Shown: positions 8,511-16,066, counted from the first letter of the stretch. The stretch is DNA of 38,239 nucleotides from Promethearchaeota archaeon (GCA_016930515.1 JAFGGO010000149.1:1-38239), one strand, 5' to 3'. Notes: a model not told the origin generated them from the sequence alone. Program-made: numbers and translations.

Positions 8511-8545
8511 TGGGAACTGAGGGATTTGAACCCCCGACCAACAAG
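8511..8545 (-). tRNA. Orphan tRNA 3' half (anticodon-stem 3' strand to discriminator)
   Basis: Read on the minus strand this is CUUGU (39-43), UGGUC (variable loop), GGGGG-UUCAAAU-CCCUC (T arm, 5 bp), AGUUCCC (acceptor 3' strand) and A73. Every element has canonical length. No 5' half with GGGAACU or a D arm is found upstream on this strand, and none elsewhere nearby. The fragment begins at exactly the boundary where the 3' exon of the tRNA-Trp gene at 12876 begins, and shares its anticodon-stem strand and variable loop. Upstream is a hairpin-forming stretch (about 8550-8572) and a TATA-like box (about 8625-8640). It may be the 3' half of a split tRNA, an old integration scar, or a broken intron-containing tRNA. 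Confidence 0.6.
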
Positions 8546-8657
8546 TCTCTATACCTCATATGACTTATTTGAGTCAATTTTTTAAAAAAATATGATTATT
8601 GCCATTTAAATAAATATTACTAAATATTTTTATAATTATTAGATTATAAATGATAAC

Positions 8658-8984
8658 ATGACAACAGAAAATTCAAAGAAATCAAAAATTACTGTATTTA
8701 TGTGGCATATTGGAAGAATCCTTACTGATATGATGATAATTTCTGATACTACGGGTTCGCCTATTATTTCACAGACATTTCAGGCGGGATCAAAATTATT
8801 TGATGTTCTTGGTAATTGTGTTTACAACAATCAATCATTCAAAAAGATATTCCTTGCTTTAAATGACTTGATCACATCTCTAGATTATGATTTTGATGAT
8901 AATTTTAACGATACAATAAAATATGCTCAAGATTTTTGTCAAGATTTTATTGTATTTTTAGAAGAAAATAAATTAAAGAATTAA
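8658..8984 (+). CDS. Hypothetical small protein
   Basis: A 108-residue acidic, helix-rich protein with an ATG start and no motif I recognise. The last third (DFDDNFNDTIKYAQDFCQDF) is acidic and amphipathic. It lies between the orphan tRNA half and the left inverted repeat of the insertion sequence, so it is probably part of the accessory island rather than cargo of the insertion sequence. It could be a chance reading frame in AT-rich DNA, although the absence of low-complexity sequence and the ordinary start support a real gene. Confidence 0.4.
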   Translation: MTTENSKKSKITVFMWHIGRILTDMMIISDTTGSPIISQTFQAGSKLFDVLGNCVYNNQSFKKIFLALNDLITSLDYDFDDNFNDTIKYAQDFCQDFIVFLEENKLKN

Positions 8985-9002
8985 GTTTAAGAATATTTTT
9001 TT

Positions 9003-9029
9003 TTATTATCAGTATCAAAGGAAGTAAAT
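9003..9029 (+). repeat. Left terminal inverted repeat of the insertion sequence
   Basis: Core ATCAGTATC-A-AAGGAAGTAA, inverted relative to the right end with three mismatches over 27 bases. A further partial TTACTTCC lies inside the element at 9110-9117. Confidence 0.7.
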
Positions 9030-9138
9030 CTCTAAATTTGATTTAATTGAATCTTTTTTTATTAAAATTTCATTCCAATTTTTATTGATCGTGAATAAAT
9101 TATTAACGATTACTTCCAATAGACATTTACCTTAAAAC

Positions 9139-9145
9139 TTATAAG
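9139..9145 (+). promoter_or_regulatory. TATA-like box for the transposase
   Basis: TTATAAG within ACTTATAAG, ending 22 bases before the transposase ATG at 9168. The spacing suits an archaeal promoter giving a leaderless transcript. Sequence match only. Confidence 0.35.
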
Positions 9146-9167
9146 AGAAAAGTGGTTATATTTATGT

Positions 9168-10448
9168 ATGCGCATAAAATATTTATCTCCACTTTCAGAT
9201 TTGGAAGTTGAGTTAAAACCACTTTTCTCAAATGAATATATGCTAGCATTTTTTAAATATTTTTGTGATCAAGTTGAATCTCAATCGTGGTGGTGGAGAA
9301 AGGTTAAAAACGCAAGATACGACGCCGAGGACTTTCTAAGGGTTTTTTTTTATTCCGAAATTACTGGAAGATCGTTGGATAGTGCCAGTGAAAGGTTGAA
9401 CAAGTATTTGCTGAATAAGAAAAGAGGAAAGCAAAAAAAATACGCTGATGGGCGGAAAAAGCGGGAAGTCCCACATCAAACCGAAGTAAACAAGCTTTTA
9501 CGCCGCATTGGTCTCGAAAAAGCGAGGAAAATCCTGCGAGCGTGTTTAGACAATCAATTACTGGAAGCCTTGAGATTGAACCTCATTTCAAGAAAGGTCA
9601 ATGTTTTAATTGACTTCACGGAACATTCTTACTACGGCAAGCGGAGAGATGAGATGATCAAGGGGACAAATCGGGGGAAAGGAACGAGCAGAATGAGGCA
9701 TTACTTGGGATTCTCGATTTTGTCGAGTGGACTTCATCTTTTTGCGGGGTTAGAGCACGTGGCAAAGGGACAATCTAAAATACCCGTGATCGTGAAATTT
9801 CTCGAGCATTTAATTGGGTTAGGATTTGAGATAAATTACGTGATGATAGATCGAGAGTTCTATCAGGCCGAGCTTTTAAAAGAGATCAAGAGACTATATG
9901 GGGAGGTGTTAGTTCCTTCCAAGTCGTACAAGAAAATCAACGCAATGATTGAAGAATATTTGAACGGAACGGGAAAAAGAATTAGAAAATATACGATATC
10001 AACCGCTCCTGGCGGAACCAAACAATTTTCCCAAGACTTGTACTTGATATTAAGGACAAAAAAGGGTCATTCCCTTTCTACCGTCAAGCAAGACTTTAAA
10101 AAAGGGAGGCTGACTTTAGACGACGCCAAGAAGCTCATGCACGCCGTGATGACCACCCAGAAACCAAGGGGAGACACGAGCTCGTGGGCGTCCCGCACGT
10201 CTCAGTTTTATAAAAAACGATGGAACATTGAAACGGGATTTTCCGACTTAAATCGGATGGGTTGTCGTTGGAAATCAAGATACGATACCACGAGATATTT
10301 GGACCTGTTGGTTCGCATGCTCCTTTACAATTCGTGGAAAATGAACGGCGCATGGCTTCAAAAATGCAGTAACACGGGGTATAATCCGCAAAAGTGGACC
10401 TTGCAATCCAACCAGGACGCTTTAGAAGAACTGTTTCTCGAAGCCTAG
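9168..10448 (+). CDS. DDE transposase, IS4-like superfamily
   Basis: A 426-residue transposase. The three acidic catalytic residues can be placed: Asp in VLIDFTEHSYYGK (about 149), Asp in YVMIDREFYQAEL (about 228) and Glu in YKKRWNIETGFSDLNR (about 355), the last having the Y-(2)-R-(3)-E layout of IS4-type proteins. The N-terminal 130 residues are basic and helical, fitting DNA binding. It cuts and joins the element ends by a two-metal mechanism. The gene fills the insertion sequence between the inverted repeats. Codon use is richer in G+C than the flanking DNA, which fits recent arrival. Confidence 0.9.
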   Translation: MRIKYLSPLSDLEVELKPLFSNEYMLAFFKYFCDQVESQSWWWRKVKNARYDAEDFLRVFFYSEITGRSLDSASERLNKYLLNKKRGKQKKYADGRKKREVPHQTEVNKLLRRIGLEKARKILRACLDNQLLEALRLNLISRKVNVLIDFTEHSYYGKRRDEMIKGTNRGKGTSRMRHYLGFSILSSGLHLFAGLEHVAKGQSKIPVIVKFLEHLIGLGFEINYVMIDREFYQAELLKEIKRLYGEVLVPSKSYKKINAMIEEYLNGTGKRIRKYTISTAPGGTKQFSQDLYLILRTKKGHSLSTVKQDFKKGRLTLDDAKKLMHAVMTTQKPRGDTSSWASRTSQFYKKRWNIETGFSDLNRMGCRWKSRYDTTRYLDLLVRMLLYNSWKMNGAWLQKCSNTGYNPQKWTLQSNQDALEELFLEA

Positions 10449-10522
10449 GGAAAATTACCCGTGGTCTCTCAAAAAGGTGATGATAATGTCGGATGTGAAA
10501 AAGAATAAACATTAATAGAAAA

Positions 10523-10549
10523 AATTACTTCCTTAGATACTGATTATAA
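10523..10549 (-). repeat. Right terminal inverted repeat of the insertion sequence
   Basis: Contains ATTACTTCCTTAGATACTGAT; its reverse complement matches the left repeat, with mismatches at three positions. It lies 75 bases after the transposase stop and ahead of the endonuclease gene. Confidence 0.7.
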
Positions 10550-10577
10550 AGAGAAAACTCGGAATATTCTGAAAATA

Positions 10578-11339
10578 TCAATTAAATTTCTTGATTTGCT
10601 TATTGTATTCCTTAATAATATAATCTTGCATTTTATCAATTTTTACGGTATAAGGAACAATAATTAATATAATCCCCTGATCTTCGCATAATTGTTTCTT
10701 AATTCGGTCGCGGTCTTGTTGATCTAAGAATTCTTTGAAGTCTTTATGAAAATAAGTGTAATAAAGATAGTGCTGTTTGCCATTGTATTCAAATGCAATT
10801 TTTAAGTCTTCATTGTAACCATCTAAATGCATCTTGTGCTCAGTTTTTGGATTAATTAACCATTCGGGTCTTACAGTAGGAAACTTTGCATTAAAGATTT
10901 TTTCAAAGGCTTTTCGACATCCATTTTCCATATTGCTTTTAGAACAATTAGGACACCATGAATTCCTCTTAATACATGTTGGTATTGTTTTCCATCGATG
11001 ATTACATTTTCCACATTGCCATTCTAAAGGTGTTCTATTATTTATGTATTGTTTTGATAAACATTTACCTGATACACCAGTTCTTTTTATACCAACATTT
11101 TTTGCAAGTTCATACATATCTTCAATAGTCAATTTAATGTTTTGAGCACATTTTCCACACCAAGTTCCTCTTTTAACTTTGTTTGGTTTTGCCTTCCAAG
11201 TATATCCACATTTACCACATTGCCATTCAAGTTCTGTCTTATCATTGATATATTGTTCTGACAAACATTTTCCAGCTACTCCTGTTTTTTCTAAACCAAT
11301 TTTTATTGCTAGGTTTTTCATTTGTATAATGCTTATCAT
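10578..11339 (-). CDS. Zinc-finger repeat / Vsr-like homing endonuclease
   Basis: About 253 residues. Two tandem zinc-binding repeats of about 60 residues open the protein, each with the pattern TGVxGKCLSxQYIN, LEWQCGKC and WCxxC (DUF723-type). The C-terminal domain has HLDGYNEDLKIAFEYNGKQH followed by QDRDRIKKQLCEDQGI and IIVPYT, the layout of Vsr/very-short-patch-repair-like PD-(D/E)XK nucleases found in homing endonucleases: catalytic Asp, then E-Y-N-G-x-Q-H. Start ATG 11339 is chosen because AAAGGTGA lies six bases before it; an upstream ATG (11363) would add eight residues. It follows the reverse-transcriptase gene by 34 bases on the same strand and probably supplies the DNA cutting that this reverse transcriptase lacks. 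Confidence 0.8.
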   Translation of the reverse strand: MISIIQMKNLAIKIGLEKTGVAGKCLSEQYINDKTELEWQCGKCGYTWKAKPNKVKRGTWCGKCAQNIKLTIEDMYELAKNVGIKRTGVSGKCLSKQYINNRTPLEWQCGKCNHRWKTIPTCIKRNSWCPNCSKSNMENGCRKAFEKIFNAKFPTVRPEWLINPKTEHKMHLDGYNEDLKIAFEYNGKQHYLYYTYFHKDFKEFLDQQDRDRIKKQLCEDQGIILIIVPYTVKIDKMQDYIIKEYNKQIKKFN

Positions 11340-11373
11340 TTTTTCACCTTTGATTTTTTTCAAAACATTCTTG

Positions 11374-12702
11374 TTAAGTCAGTTGCAATATCTTATTTAA
11401 CTGACTGAACCAACCACATCTTGATGTTCTTGATGATGTTGGTGCAGTCAGTTGAATTGATGGAGTATGAGATACTGATTGTTTTAACAACTGATTGAGT
11501 TGATTTTTCAGAAAACTTCTTTTCATATTACATTGTTTAGGCCTAAAATAATTTAACCAACCACTAACAAAATGAAATAATGAATTTTGACACTCAAGGT
11601 CTTTTAATTGTATATTCAAGGTAATTTCTCTCACATGTTCAAAAAATTTTTCAATAGATCTTTTTGAAGGAATACATTGGATGAATGCTTGATTATTGTT
11701 TTTTATTTGTTTAAATGTAAAACCTAAAAATTCAAAACCCATATTAGATCTAACGATTTTTGTCTTTTTCATATTCAAATTTAAACCTCTTTTTTTTAAA
11801 AAGAGGTTTAATTTAGGAACTACAAGGTTTTTCAGTATTTTATAAGAAGGAGCAATAACAATAAAATCATCTGCATATTTAATTAAACTAATTCCTCCAT
11901 TATTAGTTGTTCTTGTTAGAAAAGGAATATATTTTCTATTATCAATTCCGAATAATTGTTCGATTCCATCTAAAGCAATATTAGCTAGTAATGGACTTAT
12001 AACAGCGCCTTGGGATAATCCCTTAGCTGATTTATAATAATTTCCTTTATAAAAATAACCTACTTTAAGCCACTTATTTATTAGAGTCTTGAAATTTTTT
12101 ATTTTTTTTAGTAGTTCAATATGACTAATATTTTCAAAAAATTTTGAAATATCTGCAGTTAAAATCCAACAGAACTGAATTGAATTGTTTGCTTTATCCT
12201 TAATTCTTCCTATGGTTTGAAGATCAGTTTTAACTTGATTTATTGCATTATGAATACTATGATTTTTTCGATACCCGTATGTATTAGAGTCTAATTTTAC
12301 TTCCCACTCTGCTTCTAATGCCATCAATATTATCTTCTGCATTATTCTATCTTTAATAGTAGGAATTCCTATGGGCCGTTTTTCATTATTATTTTTATGA
12401 ATATAAACACGTTTAACGGGGAGTGGTTGGTAATTCTTAAAATTCAGTTCTTTTAAAAGCTCCCTTAGCTGTTTGGGGGATTCATAAAGTTTTCCATCAA
12501 CACCTGCCGTTATTTTTCTTTTATAATTCCTATTAGAAAAAAAAAAACTATACATTGCAAATAATTTTACATTTAATGAATGTATAAACAAATTTTGTAA
12601 AGATCTAACGGTTTTCCAACGCTTTTCGGTACAAGCTCTAAAAATACGTTTTTGAAGTTTATCTACATTATGTTTAACCTTAGACCAATTATAATCCTTC
12701 AA
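11374..12702 (-). CDS. Group II intron-type reverse transcriptase/maturase without an endonuclease domain
   Basis: A 442-residue reverse transcriptase. Group II signature segments are in order: AGVDG (66-70), PVKRVYIHKNNNEKRPIGIP (95-114), LTADISKFFENI, GLSQGAVISPLLANIALD (228-245) and the catalytic YADD (276-279), then GFEFLGFTF. Residues from about 345 to 405 resemble the maturase domain X, including VSGWLNYFRP. The usual HNH endonuclease domain is absent, and the last 35 residues are Ser/Thr-rich and coded by a hairpin-rich stretch. A separate endonuclease gene follows. I looked for intron RNA (a 5' GUGYG and a domain V hairpin) on both sides and did not find it, so this may be a degraded intron or a reverse transcriptase outside an intron. 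It lies 173 bases from the tRNA-Trp gene. Confidence 0.88.
   Translation of the reverse strand: MKDYNWSKVKHNVDKLQKRIFRACTEKRWKTVRSLQNLFIHSLNVKLFAMYSFFFSNRNYKRKITAGVDGKLYESPKQLRELLKELNFKNYQPLPVKRVYIHKNNNEKRPIGIPTIKDRIMQKIILMALEAEWEVKLDSNTYGYRKNHSIHNAINQVKTDLQTIGRIKDKANNSIQFCWILTADISKFFENISHIELLKKIKNFKTLINKWLKVGYFYKGNYYKSAKGLSQGAVISPLLANIALDGIEQLFGIDNRKYIPFLTRTTNNGGISLIKYADDFIVIAPSYKILKNLVVPKLNLFLKKRGLNLNMKKTKIVRSNMGFEFLGFTFKQIKNNNQAFIQCIPSKRSIEKFFEHVREITLNIQLKDLECQNSLFHFVSGWLNYFRPKQCNMKRSFLKNQLNQLLKQSVSHTPSIQLTAPTSSRTSRCGWFSQLNKILQLT
11377..11453. repeat. Three copies of an 8-mer forming alternative hairpins
   Basis: AGTCAGTT (11377-11384), its inverse AACTGACT (11399-11406) and AGTCAGTT again (11446-11453). 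The middle copy can pair with either neighbour. The second pairing extends through ACCAAC / GTTGGT (11410-11415 and 11438-11443) to make a long imperfect hairpin. The block covers the final codons and stop of the reverse transcriptase and lies just before the endonuclease, where it could act as a transcript switch, or mark an element boundary or recombination site. Confidence 0.55.
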
Positions 12703-12875
12703 AAAAATTGAAATAGAATTGGAATGTTCAATATCCAGCAGTAATATTGTCTAACATCTCCAATTTATCTTTATACCGACCATTTTTAAATGTAAAATGC
12801 AATTAAATTCTTTTTTCAATAAAAGTTTAAAAAGTACAATATTCAAAGCAAAATAATAATTTAAAAGAAAGTAAA

Positions 12876-13010
12876 TGGGAGCGGCCGGATTTGAACCGAC
12901 GACCAACAAGTTTCTTCATCGAAATTATTTTTCGAGTCGGGATCTGGAGCCTTACGGTCGGAATCATTAAAAATTCCGAATGCCGCGATACCGAGCTTCG
13001 CCACGCCCCC
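12876..13010 (-). tRNA. tRNA-Trp (CCA) with two introns
   Basis: The minus strand folds as a complete tRNA: acceptor GGGGGCG/CGCUCCC with A73, D stem GCGA/UCGC with loop AGCUCGGUA, T arm GUCGG-UUCAAAU-CCGGC and variable loop UGGUC. The anticodon loop CUCCAGA carries CCA. The anticodon stem works only if two stretches are removed: 12952-12980 (29 nt, between positions 29 and 30) and 12911-12942 (32 nt, after position 37/38), leaving GCAGG paired with CUUGU and a 74-nt tRNA. Exact cut points are ambiguous by one base. Both introns hold short hairpins (UCGGAAU/AUUCCGA and UCGAAA/UUUCGA), as expected for bulge-helix-bulge processing by the splicing endonuclease. The site after 37 is common in archaeal tRNA-Trp; the one at 29/30 is non-canonical. 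A TATA box lies near 13074-13082. No CCA is encoded. Confidence 0.88.
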
Positions 13011-13159
13011 GAAATATTCAAGCGAACCGAAGTTTTCTTGGTTAAGTTACCTAACAAAAAAAATTATTTAAATTTTATATAGTTTTTTGTTTAATGATGG
13101 TGATATTTCATTATTATAGATTTTAAAAGCCTTACAATTTTTCTTTAAATCCCGTTCAA

Positions 13160-14902
13160 TTAATTTTTCTGTTTATTATACAACTCTTTAACCAAGTCTT
13201 CCAATTTGAGTTTATTTTCACAACCCTCACAAAATATACTTTCCTCGTTCAATATCGCTCCACACAATTGATAATATAGTTTATTTTGTTCCATCTTACC
13301 TGTAGAATTTAAGAATTGTTCTGAAACAGGTATTTTATTTTCAATCGTTTCAAGCTTGCTTTCGATTTCACTATTTCGTTTTTCCTTCGAAAGATCCATT
13401 CCTATTTTTCTTAAAATGATCTTGTTTTTTTCTGCTATTTCTGCATCAGAAGGCCAAGTGCGCTTTATGAGTGATGATTGGAGGGCAAACGGTTTTTCTA
13501 TAGAGTTAATGCGCACAATGCATTGTCCTTTCTTGAGTTCTGATAAGTATTTTACCTGCCACTCTCTCAAGTTAAGAAGTTCTTTCATAAGGTCCTTCTG
13601 CATATGAGCCTGAAAAGCTACCAGAACACCGCAATTAGCGAGGATTTCCTTGCTTAAGTTTGGCCTTGTTGCAAGTGTGATGAGACATTCACCTGTTCCC
13701 CGCAGCAAGAGGGCAATATCTTCAAGATAACTTGTAAGTTTCGTTCGAGAGCTGAGTTCCTGCGGTGCGAAATACTGGGCGTCTTCGATAACGGTCACAT
13801 GTCGAATGCCCTTGTAATCCTTGCTCCCTTGTTCCAAATTCCAATCCCATAAGTATTTGAGGATCATATTGAGAAAAAAGAGCGCATCCTCTTTTTCACC
13901 CCCTAATTTGATGATAGAACTGAGATCAAGCAATACTTTATGCTTAAACAGTTCTCGAACATCTAACGATTTCTTATCGAAAATGTGCTTCAAGGTGCCC
14001 ACGCTGTACCTTCGTATTCTGTTTTCTATGGCAACCACGCTTTTTTTGAAGGTAATGTCATCATTGTGCTCATTTTTAGTATATCTCTGAGCAATTTCCT
14101 GAAATTTATTCCAACTCCTAAAATTCTTATTCGTAACCACCTTTCTAAGAATATCAATGAACACGCGTTCCATTTGCGGGCTATAATCCACATTCTCAAG
14201 CAAACCGCCACTTTCAAATATTTGATAAACCCGTTCTGCGTGTATGTTTGGATTACTCCTTTCCGGATTAAATATATTGATCGAAAAATTTACCCCTGGC
14301 TTGAGTATGAGTAGATCCTCGATAGTTTTTTGAAGATGCTGATATTCTCCCTTGAATTCTACGAGTAAGAAAGGAATTTGCTTATGATTTTTCGAGAATT
14401 GAAGGAGTAAGTTTTGCATAAAGTTACTTTTACCCGCGCCTGTGATGCCGCATACAAATATATGTTGCGCCATATCATCCAGATTTAGCGAAAATTGGTG
14501 CTTGGTTTTGTTTTTATTGCATACCCGTCCTAAGCAAATCGATCCTTTCGACTTCCATCTTGATGGATATTCCATAGATATTTGATGCTTTGATATGAAA
14601 GGACGCGTGTTTTTTAAGATAGGAACGATGAGCACCCACGAAAAGCAGGTCCCACAAAGATACAACAAATTTCCAAGAGTAATTTTTGATATTTGAAATT
14701 TCAATATTGCCAAAATTATTAATGATATTAAGATCATCAAACAGATTCCGTAAAATATCGTGAAAATCCTTATGAACCAAATATTTTCTGATTTATTGTT
14801 TTTGATGTGAAAATAACGCACGATTGTGCGTATAAGTCCCGTGATTATTACAAAAACAGCAAATATTAGTGCAGTGAAAAAGATAACATCAGGCATAAAC
14901 AA
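13160..14902 (-). CDS. Membrane-anchored HerA/FtsK-like DNA-translocase ATPase with zinc ribbon
   Basis: A 580-residue protein. Three hydrophobic segments (about 5-28, 42-68 and 77-96) anchor the N-terminus. The RecA-like HerA/DUF87 ATPase follows, with Walker A GITGAGKS (152-159), LVEFKGEYQHL, Walker B in HVTVIEDAQYFAPQELSSRT (about 372-391) and the late motif LATRPNLSKEIL. A four-Cys zinc ribbon closes the protein (CGAI and CEGC, about 548-562). Such proteins move DNA through membranes in conjugation or chromosome handling, like VirD4/TraG, or serve as HerA-type motors. Its place beside mobile elements and a tRNA suggests it belonged to an integrated element, but no relaxase or VirB4 partner is here. 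Viral or plasmid origin is an alternative. Confidence 0.8.
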   Translation of the reverse strand: MFMPDVIFFTALIFAVFVIITGLIRTIVRYFHIKNNKSENIWFIRIFTIFYGICLMILISLIILAILKFQISKITLGNLLYLCGTCFSWVLIVPILKNTRPFISKHQISMEYPSRWKSKGSICLGRVCNKNKTKHQFSLNLDDMAQHIFVCGITGAGKSNFMQNLLLQFSKNHKQIPFLLVEFKGEYQHLQKTIEDLLILKPGVNFSINIFNPERSNPNIHAERVYQIFESGGLLENVDYSPQMERVFIDILRKVVTNKNFRSWNKFQEIAQRYTKNEHNDDITFKKSVVAIENRIRRYSVGTLKHIFDKKSLDVRELFKHKVLLDLSSIIKLGGEKEDALFFLNMILKYLWDWNLEQGSKDYKGIRHVTVIEDAQYFAPQELSSRTKLTSYLEDIALLLRGTGECLITLATRPNLSKEILANCGVLVAFQAHMQKDLMKELLNLREWQVKYLSELKKGQCIVRINSIEKPFALQSSLIKRTWPSDAEIAEKNKIILRKIGMDLSKEKRNSEIESKLETIENKIPVSEQFLNSTGKMEQNKLYYQLCGAILNEESIFCEGCENKLKLEDLVKELYNKQKN

Positions 14903-14980
14903 CCGTATTTTTGATTTAATGATATTAAACTACAATGTTTTGATCCAATTTTATGAACAATAATATATCAAATAACCTGC

Positions 14981-15748
14981 AGATACAAGAAAGGTTCAGC
15001 AAGCGTCACAATCCATAAAGACGCACTTGGTCCGGACATTACCATCCACGCCCCTACTTCGGGTGATTTGTTCGGGATCAAACCCTTGCGATTTAACCTA
15101 ACTTTCACGGGAGGAGACCTGGATTCTGCGTGGTATTGCTAGCACGACGGGGCTGCGTGGACCGCGAATTATTCGATTTCAGGAATCACTTTGGAAACTG
15201 CGGTTGGTACTGTTAACGAGGAGGTTTGGAGCGCCTTTTCGAACGGCTCTATCTCGATTACATTTTATGCCAACGACACCAGGGGAAACGTGAACGTAAA
15301 GGAACTTGCAGTAAAAAAGGACGGATACGCGCCCGTTGTCACTGTCCTATCTCCTGTGAATTTAACAAACATTGGGAGTGAACCACCTATTTTAGAAGTG
15401 AGTATCATTGACCACAACCTCGAAAGCGCCTGGTACACATTAGACGATGGTTTAATGAATTATACGCTTGAGACGAATGATACCGTTGATATTAATGCTT
15501 GGATTGAGCTCTGGGGCGTTTTGAACGATGGAGGTGCCATAACAATCCATATTTACGCTCGAGATGTGGCAGGGAATCTGGGATCGGCAACGATCGTGCT
15601 CTATAAGCAAGCAAAATCAACTCAAGCGAATTCCGTTCCAGGATACATAATGTTTTTCTTTCTTTATGTATTGCTTTTCTCGTTAATTGGTGCGGTCTTG
15701 TTCGCACGACGGAGATCTTCTCTTGATTTCCATTACTTTTTTCTCTGA
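14981..15748 (+). pseudogene. C-terminal remnant of a surface protein with Ig-like repeats
   Basis: The frame opens without a start (a TGA lies upstream at about 14953) and codes for beta-rich repeats: GPDITIHAPTSGDLF..., then SAWYC-stop-HDGAAWTANY, then SAWYTLDDGLMNYTL, ending with a membrane helix (GYIMFFFLYVLLFSLIGAVL) and RRRS. An in-frame TAG (15140-15142) interrupts the first repeat where the second repeat has Leu, so it is most simply a TTG-to-TAG nonsense mutation. The part from 15191 onward could still be read from an internal start. The G+C-rich coding sequence contrasts with the flanks. Similar repeat proteins with a C-terminal anchor are common on Asgard cells; another, unrelated in sequence, ends this window. 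Confidence 0.75.
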
Positions 15749-15787
15749 AGCGATTTTTCCAAGATTTTGAAGATCGCCTTTACTTCT

Positions 15788-15967
15788 TTATAATTTTTGA
15801 TATAATATACCTGTATTTTCATCATATTCTTGAGTATTATCCATGGAAATATTAAAAGCAAGGTATTTACACTGCCGGAATCATATGTCCTTCACATACA
15901 TATTTGTCTTTTCATTCTCAAGCTTGAGCGTGATATATTCGTTAATTTTAAACTCCTTTTCTCTCAT
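15788..15967 (-). pseudogene. Remnant of an archaeal EYITLKLE / FRQCKYL family protein, with in-frame UGA
   Basis: From ATG 15967 the minus strand reads MREKEFKINEYITLKLENEK, TNMYVKDI, TGA (15883-15881), then FRQCKYLAFNISMDNTQEYD ending ILYQKL and TAA. Both sides resemble a family I recall from archaeal genomes, in which EYITLKLE...YV is followed by FRQCKYLLLNIP. The coding character on both sides of the UGA, in one frame, argues for one gene. It is short (59 codons, against more than 100 expected), so it is probably a decaying copy. Sec readthrough is a remote alternative, with no SECIS seen downstream. The function of the family is unknown to me. Confidence 0.5.
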
Positions 15968-16066
15968 TATTTATATTTGCTTGGATTCTTATAGTAAATT
16001 AACTTAAGTGGTTATAAATTATAAAATATTTAAGTAGTGGTATAAAAAAAAGCTTTATTACTACAA

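Larger units (their letters stand above)
9003..10549 (+). mobile_element. Insertion sequence with DDE transposase and terminal inverted repeats
   Basis: About 1.55 kb, bounded by 27-bp inverted repeats (left 9003-9029, right 10523-10549) that match at 24 of 27 positions. It holds a single transposase gene (9168-10448). The ends were set by the repeat match; I cannot see a clear target-site duplication just outside. The transposase reading frame is intact, so the element may be active or recently so. Confidence 0.75.

Noticed and set aside
11782..11810. Near-perfect 13-bp inverted repeat TAAACCTCTTTTT...
   Set aside because: It encodes the ordinary LNLFLKKRGLNLN segment of the reverse transcriptase; the palindrome follows from Lys/Leu codons and needs no separate function.
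10450..12875. Group II intron RNA domains around the reverse transcriptase
   Set aside because: I searched by eye for GUGYG, a domain V hairpin with a GNRA loop, and a domain VI branch A on the minus strand; none was found.
15140..15142. TAG as a pyrrolysine codon
   Set aside because: The parallel repeat has Leu (TTA) at this place, the gene has also lost its 5' end, and no pyl gene is in the window.
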